Source: Nitrospirota bacterium
GTDB lineage: Bacteria; Nitrospirota; Nitrospiria; Nitrospirales; UBA8639
Length of the DNA: 64,000 nt
Assembly: GCA_003695915.1 (NCBI GenBank)
Contig: RFGF01000018.1
Location: 19,959-83,958, forward strand
Reading direction: 5' to 3'
Shown here: positions 9,262-17,722 of the stretch, one piece after another
Layout: every line of letters begins with the position of its first letter
How positions within the stretch are numbered: position 1 is the first letter of the stretch
Made by a program: the position numbers and the translations under genes
Notes under the pieces: model-generated
Told to the model about the DNA's origin: nothing
What the model saw: only the letters and a program-made list of their open reading frames with translations
The model's database searches: none

Positions 9262-9391
9262 TTCTCACGCCTCCTGACTCGAGTCACTCAGTACATGTTT
9301 GACAACTGAGAAACGCAGTATTATACCCAACGCACCTTCTGGTAACGAGAGGGGAAACCAGCATAAAGGGATAAGAGAAACGTCCATCTCC

Positions 9392-10573
9392 ATGATCATT
9401 CTCGCCGACGAACAGATTCCCTATGTGCAGGAGGCCTTTTCAACCATTGGAATCGTGCGGCGATTCCCTGGTCGTTGTCTTACTCGCGCCGTCATTCAAG
9501 AGGCAGACATCTTGCTCGTTCGGACGATCACGCCTGTCACCGGCACGTTGCTCGAAGGAAGCAGGGTTCGGTTTGTGGGGACGGCCACGGCCGGTGTCGA
9601 TCACGTTGACCTGCACTATTTGCGCGCCCACCATATTGGTTTTGCCTCTGCCGCTGGGGCCAATGCCAATTCCGTCGCAGAATATGTCATGGCCGCCCTC
9701 CTCGTCCTTGCGCACCGCCACCGCTTGACTCTATCTGGGAAACGCATCGGCATCGTCGGAGCCGGGCGCATCGGAAGCTTGGTGGCACACAAAGCCCAAG
9801 CCCTTGGGCTGATCCCAATCTTCAACGATCCACCCCTTGCTCGGGCCACTGGCGACATTCGCTATCGTCCGTTGGACGAAGTTCTCGACAGCGAGATCGT
9901 CACCCTTCATGTACCGCTGACCAAGGAAGAACCATTTGCGACTTATCATTTATTCAACGGCCAACGCCTGGCTCTCCTGAAGCCCTCAACCATTTTTCTC
10001 AACACAGCCCGTGGCGCAGTTGTGGACAATCTCGCACTGTCTCACCAGCTCCGCCTGCGTGCGATCGGCCCCACCGTGCTCGATGTGTGGGAACACGAAC
10101 CGCATCTTCATTGGGACCTTGTGCAACGCGTAGACCTCGGCACCCCACATATTGCCGGCTATTCGCTCGAAGGCAAAGCCCAAGCGACTTTGCTGCTCTA
10201 TCAAGCAGTATGTCGCTATTTCGGACTGCCGGAGCAGTGGTACCCTTCGGCCTCCCTTCCTCCTCCCATGATTCCCTTCCTCGATATCGATGCGGGTGGG
10301 CAGTCAGACGAAGAGGTCTTGTATTCCATTGTCACGCAAATCTATCGCCCGGAGCACGATCACGCTAGGCTCACGACGCTGTTGTCTCTCTCAGCTGATG
10401 CGCGAGCACAAGGCTTCGAATCGGTTCGTGCACAGTATCCGATGCGTCGAGAGTTCCATCACACGCGAGTGCGAGTGCGGCGAGGCACTTCGACGCTCAT
10501 CGAGAAAATTCGAGGAATCGGATTTACGGTAGAAGAAGGACAGGCACCGGATTCCGGTGCCCGCCCAATGTGA
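9392..10573 (+). CDS. pdxB: Erythronate-4-phosphate dehydrogenase (PdxB-like)
   Basis: About 393 residues from the ATG at 9392, whose N terminus MIILADEQIPYVQEAF is the family start. It is a D-2-hydroxyacid dehydrogenase with the NAD loop GIVGAGRIGSLVAHK, catalytic-region motifs FLNTARGAVVDN and DVWEHEP, and TPHIAGYSLEGKAQ, which is characteristic of PdxB rather than SerA. A C-terminal domain from about residue 280 fits the PdxB dimerisation domain. The enzyme oxidises 4-phosphoerythronate in DXP-dependent pyridoxal phosphate synthesis. Reading further upstream to 9299 adds only a non-conserved polar leader. It converges on the haemoglobin gene. Confidence 0.88.
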   Translation: MIILADEQIPYVQEAFSTIGIVRRFPGRCLTRAVIQEADILLVRTITPVTGTLLEGSRVRFVGTATAGVDHVDLHYLRAHHIGFASAAGANANSVAEYVMAALLVLAHRHRLTLSGKRIGIVGAGRIGSLVAHKAQALGLIPIFNDPPLARATGDIRYRPLDEVLDSEIVTLHVPLTKEEPFATYHLFNGQRLALLKPSTIFLNTARGAVVDNLALSHQLRLRAIGPTVLDVWEHEPHLHWDLVQRVDLGTPHIAGYSLEGKAQATLLLYQAVCRYFGLPEQWYPSASLPPPMIPFLDIDAGGQSDEEVLYSIVTQIYRPEHDHARLTTLLSLSADARAQGFESVRAQYPMRREFHHTRVRVRRGTSTLIEKIRGIGFTVEEGQAPDSGARPM

Positions 10574-10620
10574 AACGTGAACAGTGCGAAACAGCACGAA
10601 ATGGGCTGTCTGTGGTCCGA

Positions 10621-11085
10621 TTACGGCTGTTCGACAATGTCTTTGCGCATCGGGGCGAGCAACGCCAAAAGTTCTTGCTGTTCGTGCTGAGGGACCTGAT
10701 GTGTGTTCAAGGCAGCGACGAGATCTTCGACCAGCGCATCGAATTCCGCATTGGTAATTCCCATGCCTGCATGCGCCGTTTTCATATCTCGTCCGGTATA
10801 CGTGCACGGCCCACCGGTCGCTTCGCAAATCTGATCCACGAGGTGGCGTTTCAGTCGCGGAATATCCGTCGTCGCAAACCGGCTGTTAATGCGGGCATCC
10901 TCGGCCACATTGGCCACGAATGTATCGACGACCTTCTGGATCGCCGCTTTCCCGCCCAGCCGCTCGTACAGCGAGGCGTGCGATGGCGCGGAATCCGTTC
11001 GCGACATCGTCGCACAGCCGATCAATCCCACAAACAGAAGACTGGCAGAAAACCGATATAACCATGACCTGCCTGTGATGCTCAT
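10621..11085 (-). CDS. Group 1 truncated haemoglobin with lipoprotein signal
   Basis: The start is fixed by AAGGAGG seven bases upstream. Residues 1-24 are a lipoprotein signal with lipobox LIGC (Cys24). The remainder is a 2/2 haemoglobin: [19 protein letters not shown], then [18 protein letters not shown], then [20 protein letters not shown] with proximal His105, and a C-terminal helix. The position after the conserved Phe of helix B, usually the distal Tyr, appears to be Val57. Membrane tethering on the periplasmic side is inferred from the lipobox. Roles in O2 or NO chemistry are inference from the family. Confidence 0.87.
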   Translation of the reverse strand: MSITGRSWLYRFSASLLFVGLIGCATMSRTDSAPSHASLYERLGGKAAIQKVVDTFVANVAEDARINSRFATTDIPRLKRHLVDQICEATGGPCTYTGRDMKTAHAGMGITNAEFDALVEDLVAALNTHQVPQHEQQELLALLAPMRKDIVEQP

Positions 11086-11277
11086 CGTAACACCTCCTTC
11101 CTTTGAGTTTTGAATTTATGGGTTAACTCGCTGCTTCGTGGATCGATCGCTGGATCGCTTTCGACAACGATGACAAATCATCAGCGATCGTGTCTTGACG
11201 AGGTAACTTTACGTCGATAGGATTCCATTTGTCTAATATATAATTTTAATAAATTCTATAATTTTTCTTTATATATT

Positions 11278-12207
11278 ATGGAACTACGTCAACTTCGCTA
11301 TTTTCTCGCCGTGGCTCAACACAAGAACTTTACGCGCGCGGCGCAGGCCATTCACCTGTCGCAACCGTCCCTGTCCATTCAGATTCAGGCGCTCGAAGAA
11401 GAACTCGGCGCGCCGTTATTCCACCGCTTGGGACGCCAGGTAGCCTTAACCGAGGCCGGCATGGTTCTTTACGACTATGCCAGACGGGCCCTTCGCGATC
11501 TCGATCAAGCCAAAGACGCCATCCGCGAAATTAACGGGGCAGAACGAGGGCAATTGACCATCGGCGTCCTTTCCACGGTCAACACCTATCTGATCCCCCC
11601 TGTAGTAGCCCGGTTCCGTCACCAGTTTCCTCATCTCACGATCCATATCTACGCTCAACCCTCGCGAGCGATTGAACAAGATCTGCTCGACAACCAACTT
11701 GATCTAGGCCTGTGTCTCCTTCCGACGTCGAGCCCGCGACTCATTACCAAGCGGTTATTCAATGAAACCCTATGTCTTGTCGGACCTCCAACCGCTCGGC
11801 CGCTGGGAACCCGCGCCAAAATGAGCACTCTGGCCAACCTCCCGCTCGTCTTGATGCCCACAGATTATTGCTTGCGAAGCATGATCGAAACGTCGTGCGC
11901 GCATGTCGGAATTCGACCCAATGTTTCTATTGAAATGACAGCTCCCGAAGGGATTCTTGAAGTGGTCGCTCGAGGGGCCGGCTGGACAATTTTGCCGGAA
12001 TTGTATGTCCGACACGCCAACAAAGGCATGAGCCTCCAGGTCGTCAGGCTCTACGATCCCGTTCCCCGCCATGCGGTGGGCTTCGCCTCCCTTGCCCATC
12101 GCTATCTTGGCCCATCAGCCCATGCCTTTATGGCTCTGTGCCACACCGCACTCGAGGATATCCAGGCCAATCGAGACTTCCCGGCTGCCGAGAGTTGCGC
12201 CTCTTGA
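11278..12207 (+). CDS. LysR-family transcriptional regulator
   Basis: The 309-residue protein starts MELRQLRYFLAVAQHKNFTRAA, the typical LysR winged helix-turn-helix, followed by SQPSLSIQIQALEEELGAPLF. The substrate-binding-like effector domain starts near residue 90 (GQLTIGVLSTVNTYLIPPV). The effector cannot be read from sequence. Its position two genes before the sulfate operon suggests a CysB/Cbl-like role, which is inference. The 190-bp upstream region shared with the divergent haemoglobin gene is very AT-rich near 11220-11277, fitting a promoter. No good SD is visible before the ATG. Confidence 0.9.
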   Translation: MELRQLRYFLAVAQHKNFTRAAQAIHLSQPSLSIQIQALEEELGAPLFHRLGRQVALTEAGMVLYDYARRALRDLDQAKDAIREINGAERGQLTIGVLSTVNTYLIPPVVARFRHQFPHLTIHIYAQPSRAIEQDLLDNQLDLGLCLLPTSSPRLITKRLFNETLCLVGPPTARPLGTRAKMSTLANLPLVLMPTDYCLRSMIETSCAHVGIRPNVSIEMTAPEGILEVVARGAGWTILPELYVRHANKGMSLQVVRLYDPVPRHAVGFASLAHRYLGPSAHAFMALCHTALEDIQANRDFPAAESCAS

Positions 12208-12234
12208 CGCCCGCCTCCGGCATTAGCTATGAAT

Positions 12235-12250
12235 TATTCCAATCGGAATA
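12235..12250. promoter_or_regulatory. Palindromic operator-like site upstream of Rrf2 gene
   Basis: TATTCCAATCGGAATA is a perfect palindrome with 6-bp arms around a 4-bp spacer. It lies 50-65 bp before the Rrf2-family start codon, and a further GGAAT half-site follows at about 12254. Rrf2 proteins bind such dyads and often autoregulate. Assigning it to this Rrf2 protein is inference. Confidence 0.45.
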
Positions 12251-12268
12251 GTAGGAATTTTAATTCTC

Positions 12269-12300
12269 GTTTATTGACACTTTCGTTTATTGACACTTTC
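12269..12300. repeat. Perfect tandem 16-bp duplication abutting the Rrf2 start
   Basis: GTTTATTGACACTTTC is present twice head to tail (12269-12284 and 12285-12300), ending one base before the ATG at 12302. Each copy contains TTGACA, but no -10 box lies at the right distance, so a duplicated operator or slippage product is as likely as a double -35 element. It leaves the gene without an SD. Confidence 0.6.
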
Positions 12301-12301
12301 G

Positions 12302-12760
12302 ATGGCTCGCTTTCCCGTCAAGGTTAAATACGCCATTATGGGAGCCATTGAACTCGCAGCTCACTTTGGGAGTAACCCCATGCAAGCGAAACTCATCGCC
12401 CAACGTCAGGGCATCCCTCATCGATTCATCGAACACATTCTCCATGCAATGAAACAAGCCGGACTATTGACGAGCCATCGAGGGGCTCAGGGCGGGTATT
12501 CCCTCGCAAGACCCCCGGCGAGCATTTCCTTAGCCGATATTGTGCAGGCGGTCGGCGGCATTCATCAGGAGGCCGCTGCTCATCCCGCTCCCCTCAACGG
12601 GGAGTGGCAGCCACGAAACGTAATGGAAATCTTGTTGAGCGAGATTCAACAACAACTTCGGGAAGCTGAGCTCGAAATCCTTCGATCGATTTCCTTGCAA
12701 GCCTTGGTTGACAGATATCGCCAAGCCGAGGCGGTCGAAGCGTTGATGTTTCATATTTAA
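12302..12760 (+). CDS. Rrf2-family transcriptional regulator without cysteines
   Basis: About 152 residues from the ATG at 12302 (MARFPVKVKYAIM), with the Rrf2 winged helix: KYAIMGAIELAAHFG, IAQRQGIPHRFIEHILHAMKQAGLL, and the wing SHRGAQGGYSLARPP. No cysteine is present anywhere, so it cannot bind the Fe-S cluster of IscR or NsrR. In this it resembles CymR, the cysteine-metabolism regulator of Firmicutes. It stands directly before the sulfate-assimilation operon, so a sulfur-responsive repressor is a reasonable inference. A TTG at 12290 inside the tandem repeat is an alternative start. Confidence 0.88.
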   Translation: MARFPVKVKYAIMGAIELAAHFGSNPMQAKLIAQRQGIPHRFIEHILHAMKQAGLLTSHRGAQGGYSLARPPASISLADIVQAVGGIHQEAAAHPAPLNGEWQPRNVMEILLSEIQQQLREAELEILRSISLQALVDRYRQAEAVEALMFHI

Positions 12761-12907
12761 TCACCGAATTTTTTTCGCCTGGCTTTGCGCAAGGCGCGCA
12801 TACACGTCTATCATGACAGATCTTGCACCGATGATAATTTTTCTGCGCCTCAGCTTCGATCCAAAGAGGAGGCATTCTGGAACAAGCCTTAGTCAGGAGG
12901 CATGGTT

Positions 12908-15415
12908 ATGAGCGCGTCACCCACGACACTTAAACCTCCCGTGCAGACGTTTCCTATCCCTCCAGAGATCATGGAAGAAATTGAAGCGTTCGAAGACGAG
13001 GTACAGCGTCTGCAAGCCGGCGATACAACAACGGAAATGTTCAAACCGTTTCGCTTGCAATACGGAATTTATGGGCAGCGCCAGGCCGATGTGCAAATGG
13101 TCCGCATCAAAATCCCATTCGGAGGGCTGACTGCCAATCAACTCCGCCGCATTGCAGAAATCGCCGACACCTATGCAACTGGCGTCGGACATGTCACGAC
13201 CCGACAAGATATTCAGCTTCACTTTGTGCCGCTGTCCCAAGTCGGAACGATCATGCGGCAATTGGCAGAAGTGGGCCTCACGACGCGGGAAGCCTGTGCA
13301 AACACCGTGCGCAACGTAACCGCCTGCTCGTTGGCCGGTGTTTGTCCGCGAGAGGTCTTCGACGTAACCCCTTATGCCAAGACCGTGGCGTATCACTTGC
13401 TTCGAAACCCGTTAAATCAAAGCCTTCCTCGGAAATTCAAAATCGCCTTTTCCGGCTGCCAACATGATTGCGCATTGACGCCTATCCACGACATCGGGCT
13501 TGTCGCTGTACGCAATGCGCAGGGCGTCGGCGGATTCCGGATGTCAGTTGGCGGGGGACTCGGCTCCACTCCCCGGCTGGCCAAGGTGCTTCGTGAGTTT
13601 GTTCCCATGGATGAATTGATTCCCTCGATCGAAGCCGTCATCAAAGTGTTCGACAACCTGGGGAACCGAAAAAACCGCAACAAAGCCCGGATGAAATTCG
13701 TCATCGACAAGCTGGGTTTCGAAGAATTTGCGCGCCGCTGGCAAGAAACCTTCAACGCCATTCAGGCTTCCAATGGGAAACGCCCGCTGGTCCTTTTGGA
13801 CCATCCCGATACGCCGCCCTTAATCATGCCGGCAAAGGCTGGAAACGGGTCTTCTCAGGAATCAGAATCCGGTCTCGCCTCGAACGGGCACTCCACAGAG
13901 CCCAACGGCGCTGGATCAAGTTTCGATATATGGCGATGCACGAATGTCATCGCTCAACGACAAGCTGGCTTTGTCTCGGCCATCATCAAGTTGCCATCCG
14001 GCGACATCACAGCCGAACAAATGTGGATGCTCGCCGATTTGGCTGAGCGTCATGCTAACGGCAATCTGCGGACGACCATCAGCCAAAACATGATCATCAG
14101 ATGGATCCCTGAAAACAATCTTCGTTCCTTCTATGCCGAATTAGCCTCTTGCGGGCTGGGAACCCCTGGAGCAGAAAGGATCGAAGACATCGTGGCCTGC
14201 CCTGGGACGGATACATGCGGGTTAGGGATCACCTCTTCCAAAGGGCTGGCGCGGGCACTGGCCGAGCTCTTTCCAGCCGGTCGGACACCCGAAGACTTGA
14301 AAGGGGTCAGCATTAAAATCAGCGGGTGTCATAATTCCTGCGCACAACATCATATTGCGACCATAGGTCTCCATGGAGTCGGCAAACGGATGGGCAATCA
14401 TGTGGCCCCGGTATATGAACTCCATGTGGGGGGTCAGGTCAACGGGACGACTCGCATCGGGCAGCTCGTGGTCAAAGTGCCAGCCAAACACGTGCCGGAT
14501 GCCCTTCGCCATCTCTTGGCGTTCTACCGACAAAACCGACAGGAAGGCGAAACCCTGCACGCATTTTTCTCACGGGTGGGCAAAGCGGCAATCAAGGACG
14601 TGCTGATTCCGTATACGTTCCTTCCGTCTTTCGAGGACAACCCGGATGTCTATTATGATTGGGAAGCTGATGAAGAATTTACGGTCGAGGACCTCGGGCC
14701 TGGCGAATGTGCAGGCGGAGCATTGGAGATGATTGACAATCGTATGCTCGAAGCCGAACAAGAACTCTACCAAGCCCAAGTCTTAGCCAGAAAACATCAA
14801 TATGCCATTGCCGTCAATAAGGCTTATCGATCCATCATAGCCGGTGCCAAGGCCTTGTTGGTTACAGAAGGCGTCGATCCTAATACGGATGAGGACACAC
14901 TGACGGAGTTCGAACGCTTGATCGTTGCCAAAGGTGTTATCCCCACCGAATATCATCATTTGGCGCAACGAATTTCCAATCTCGGATCAAAGGACGCCTC
15001 CGAGACATTCGCCCAGGAGAAAATCGCGTTCGCTCGCAATTTCGTCGAGGTGTGCCGCTCGATCACTGAACGGATCGGACAGGACCTCAAGCTCTCTCCC
15101 GCAGAGACGAGCCTTCCAGCTCCGAATAAACCGGATAACGATGAACGGGCGGCTGTTTCCCTACAACCTGAGGCCCCAGCAGCTCCGGTGTACGACCTGC
15201 GTGGCGTGATGTGTCCCATGAACTACGTCAAAACCAAACTCAAACTAGAAATGATGGATCCCGGCGACCGCCTGGAAGTGTGGCTCGATGCCGGCGATCC
15301 CATCAAGAACGTTCCAGTGAGCCTGCGTAACGATGGACACAAAATCTTGGTCCAGGAACCGTTGGACCCCCAACAGACTCACTTCAAAATTCTCGTCGAA
15401 AAAGTGGAGGCATGA
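12908..15415 (+). CDS. Sulfite (nitrite/sulfite) reductase haemoprotein fused to HEPN-like and TusA-like domains
   Basis: The 835-residue protein reduces sulfite to sulfide by family. The SD AGGAGG lies one base from the ATG at 12902 but seven from the ATG at 12908, so 12908 is chosen. Residues 1-570 are two ferredoxin-like/sirohaem half-repeats. The second carries the usual 4Fe-4S/sirohaem cysteines (Cys431, 437, 474, 478 in CPGTDTC and SGCHNSC). The first half carries a matching set (Cys140, 146, 184, 188 in CSLAGVC and SGCQHDC), which plant-type enzymes lack. Residues about 605-725 are a helical HEPN-like module. Residues about 760-835 are a TusA-like domain with Cys769 in LRGVMCPMN. It is first in the operon with cysH. 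Confidence 0.9.
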   Translation: MSASPTTLKPPVQTFPIPPEIMEEIEAFEDEVQRLQAGDTTTEMFKPFRLQYGIYGQRQADVQMVRIKIPFGGLTANQLRRIAEIADTYATGVGHVTTRQDIQLHFVPLSQVGTIMRQLAEVGLTTREACANTVRNVTACSLAGVCPREVFDVTPYAKTVAYHLLRNPLNQSLPRKFKIAFSGCQHDCALTPIHDIGLVAVRNAQGVGGFRMSVGGGLGSTPRLAKVLREFVPMDELIPSIEAVIKVFDNLGNRKNRNKARMKFVIDKLGFEEFARRWQETFNAIQASNGKRPLVLLDHPDTPPLIMPAKAGNGSSQESESGLASNGHSTEPNGAGSSFDIWRCTNVIAQRQAGFVSAIIKLPSGDITAEQMWMLADLAERHANGNLRTTISQNMIIRWIPENNLRSFYAELASCGLGTPGAERIEDIVACPGTDTCGLGITSSKGLARALAELFPAGRTPEDLKGVSIKISGCHNSCAQHHIATIGLHGVGKRMGNHVAPVYELHVGGQVNGTTRIGQLVVKVPAKHVPDALRHLLAFYRQNRQEGETLHAFFSRVGKAAIKDVLIPYTFLPSFEDNPDVYYDWEADEEFTVEDLGPGECAGGALEMIDNRMLEAEQELYQAQVLARKHQYAIAVNKAYRSIIAGAKALLVTEGVDPNTDEDTLTEFERLIVAKGVIPTEYHHLAQRISNLGSKDASETFAQEKIAFARNFVEVCRSITERIGQDLKLSPAETSLPAPNKPDNDERAAVSLQPEAPAAPVYDLRGVMCPMNYVKTKLKLEMMDPGDRLEVWLDAGDPIKNVPVSLRNDGHKILVQEPLDPQQTHFKILVEKVEA

Positions 15416-15420
15416 GTTGG

Positions 15421-16152
15421 ATGGCGAACCCGATAAATGCTTCGACACCTGCGTCTCAACCTCCGCCGGACGCCCTTCCTGCCGTTAACGCCTCGCTGAT
15501 CGACAAACCAGCCGAAGAGGTGCTGGCTTACGCGTTCGGTCAGTATTGGCCTTCCATCATTCTCGCGTGCAGTTTCGGGGCAGAAGACGTGGTGTTGCTC
15601 GATATGATGATGCGACTGAACCCGGAGGCGCAGCTCTTTTACTTGGATACGGATTTTCTTTTTCCAGAAACCTACGAAGTCCGTGATCGGCTCATCGCTA
15701 AATATCGCTTGCGCCCCGAACAGATCATCCGCGTCAAACCCCAGCTCACGCCAGAAGAACAAGCTCGGCAATACGGCGATGCCCTCTGGGCCCGTGAACC
15801 GGACCTCTGCTGCCGACTCCGTAAGGTTGAACCGCTCGAACAGATGTTGAAGCCCTATGCCGCATGGATTACGGGCATTCGCCGGGAACAATCGCCCACG
15901 AGAGCGAATGCTGCGCTCATTGAATGGGATCGGCAATTCCATTTGGTCAAAGTTAATCCTCTGGCCTATTGGTCATGGCACGACGTGTGGACCTATATCA
16001 AGGCTCATGATGTGCCGTACAACGTGCTGCACGATCGCAATTATCCCAGCATCGGTTGCACGCATTGTACCGCGCCGGTCGCACCTGGCGACGATCCACG
16101 TTCCGGACGCTGGAAGCATTTTGCCAAAACCGAATGTGGACTACACCGCTAG
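15421..16152 (+). CDS. cysH: Adenylyl-sulfate (APS) reductase, CysH family
   Basis: This PAPS/APS reductase-family protein has a PP-loop-like SFGAEDVV near the start, the DTDFLFPETYEV strand, and a C-terminal ECGLH with the catalytic Cys. It also has the DLCCRLRK Cys pair and GCTHC, the four cysteines that hold a 4Fe-4S cluster and mark enzymes using APS rather than PAPS. It yields sulfite and AMP with thioredoxin. An ATG at 15412 overlaps the stop of the reductase gene but is one base from the GGAGG. The ATG at 15421 has workable spacing (10), so I use it; the difference is three residues. The APS preference agrees with the dead kinase domain of CysN. Confidence 0.92.
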   Translation: MANPINASTPASQPPPDALPAVNASLIDKPAEEVLAYAFGQYWPSIILACSFGAEDVVLLDMMMRLNPEAQLFYLDTDFLFPETYEVRDRLIAKYRLRPEQIIRVKPQLTPEEQARQYGDALWAREPDLCCRLRKVEPLEQMLKPYAAWITGIRREQSPTRANAALIEWDRQFHLVKVNPLAYWSWHDVWTYIKAHDVPYNVLHDRNYPSIGCTHCTAPVAPGDDPRSGRWKHFAKTECGLHR

Positions 16153-16222
16153 CGGCTGCGTGCCGTGCACTCATCCATGAGCTTGTCTTCATTGGTCATG
16201 CTCTGCTTGAAGGAGGCATCGG

Positions 16223-16636
16223 ATGAAAAAGTTGGCCGTTATCGTCACTCGGAGTGGGTATAACAACGTGCTGCAAGCCTGTGAGTGGGCATCTCTCGCC
16301 GCTCAGGACGGGTGGACCGTGAGCCTCTTTTTTCGAGACGAAGCCGCAGCCCGGATGAGCCTCGCCAAATGCAAAGAGCTCACAATGAGCGAAGGCTATC
16401 GAGGCCGCGAAACTCGCGTACGGGAGTTGATCAAAAAAGACAACAAGGCCGATTTCCCCGCCTTGCTGCAACAGCTGAAAGAGGCCGGAGACGTCAAAAT
16501 CTCCGTTTGCCGCGAATCGATCAAGTATTTTGATTTGAACGTCGAGGACCTGATCCCGGAATTGGACGAAGTCCAACATGCCGAAGCCTTTTGGAAAGAA
16601 GAGGTGACGACAGCGGACCAGGTGTTGACGTTTTAG
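16223..16636 (+). CDS. DsrE/DsrF-like family protein
   Basis: The 137-residue soluble protein starts MKKLAVIVTRSGYNNVLQACEWASLAAQDG and has the alternating alpha/beta pattern of DsrE-like sulfur-relay proteins. Two cysteines stand out: one in LAKCKEL and one in KISVCRESIKYF, the latter near the position of the DsrE sulfur-carrying Cys. The SD GAAGGAGG precedes the ATG. Placement between cysH and the TrpD2-like gene, with a TusA-like domain on the reductase, suggests handling of protein-bound sulfur. That is inference; the biochemical role is unknown. Confidence 0.8.
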   Translation: MKKLAVIVTRSGYNNVLQACEWASLAAQDGWTVSLFFRDEAAARMSLAKCKELTMSEGYRGRETRVRELIKKDNKADFPALLQQLKEAGDVKISVCRESIKYFDLNVEDLIPELDEVQHAEAFWKEEVTTADQVLTF

Positions 16637-16648
16637 GTTTCATTTTTC

Positions 16649-17722
16649 ATGCAGCGATTCATCGCCAAAATTGGCAAGGGCCATAAAGGAGCCAAAGACT
16701 TAACGTGGGAAGAAGCTAAAGAGGCCATGAGCGCCTTGATCGAGGGAACTGCATCCCCTGTCCAAGTCGGCGCGTTCCTGATGGCCATGCGGATCAAGAC
16801 GGAATCCATTTCTGAATTGGCGGCTTTTACAGCCACGGCCCGCCGTTATGTGCCGCCCATCCAAGCTCCCGCCGTTTCCCATCTCGTCGACCTCCCCTGC
16901 TATGGCGAGAAGCACGAAACCGTCCATGTCGTCGTCGCAGGTGCATTGCTTGCCGTGACAGCTGGCGCCAGGGTCCTGCTGCACAGTACCGACAATGCGG
17001 CGGCAGCATCCACGATCGCGGACGTGTTACGGGGACTGGGCATCCCTACAGAACATCGCCCTGACGCTGCCGCTCAGACGTTGATGGAAACGGGCTTCGC
17101 CTATTTGGACCTGGCACTCTATCACCCTCCTCTTGCTCGTTTGTTGGATCTTCGTCAGGAATTAGGCCTTCAGAATCTGGCCCATCAAGTCGCCCGGATG
17201 ATTAATCCCGTCCGCGCCCCGTCCCAACTGATCGGCGTGGGCCATCCGCCTTACGTGTCTAAAATCATCGAGGCGCTGCGCACGCTAGGAACATCCCGTG
17301 CGATCGTGTTTCAAGGGGTCGAAGGTTCGACAGAGCTTTCCATTTCTGCTCCGACACCGGCCCATGAGCTTCGGCAGGATCGCGTTCTACCGCTCGTTCT
17401 GCGTCCGCACGATATCAACGCGAAACTTGGAACATTCCAGGCCATGAGCCCGGCGGATGGGCCATCGTCATCGCGAGCCGAACAGGAAGCGGCCTTTGTC
17501 AAAGGGGTACTCGCAAACCGGATACGAGGCGATCGCCGAGCGTGGGTCGTGTTCAACGCCGCCTTGATTCTCTATGCAGCCGGCGCAGCGTTATCGCTTC
17601 GGCATGCGACTCCATTGATTCAGGAAGCGTTGGACTCCGGAGCAGCGCTTCGCACGCTCCAGACCCTTTCTACGACCTCAGTCGACGATCGCGCACTCTT
17701 TCATCAAACGGTGACTGCATGA
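16649..17722 (+). CDS. TrpD2/YbiB-like glycosyltransferase-fold protein
   Basis: The 357-residue protein has the anthranilate phosphoribosyltransferase fold: an N-terminal helical domain ([33 protein letters not shown]) and a nucleoside-phosphorylase-like C-terminal domain ending [14 protein letters not shown]. The PRPP-binding loop of true TrpD (GTGGD) is replaced by LPCYGEKHE, so PRPP chemistry is unlikely. This matches the TrpD2/YbiB group, whose E. coli member binds nucleic acid. It lies inside the sulfate operon and overlaps cysD by 4 bp (ATGA). Its role there is unexplained. Confidence 0.82.
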   Translation: MQRFIAKIGKGHKGAKDLTWEEAKEAMSALIEGTASPVQVGAFLMAMRIKTESISELAAFTATARRYVPPIQAPAVSHLVDLPCYGEKHETVHVVVAGALLAVTAGARVLLHSTDNAAAASTIADVLRGLGIPTEHRPDAAAQTLMETGFAYLDLALYHPPLARLLDLRQELGLQNLAHQVARMINPVRAPSQLIGVGHPPYVSKIIEALRTLGTSRAIVFQGVEGSTELSISAPTPAHELRQDRVLPLVLRPHDINAKLGTFQAMSPADGPSSSRAEQEAAFVKGVLANRIRGDRRAWVVFNAALILYAAGAALSLRHATPLIQEALDSGAALRTLQTLSTTSVDDRALFHQTVTA

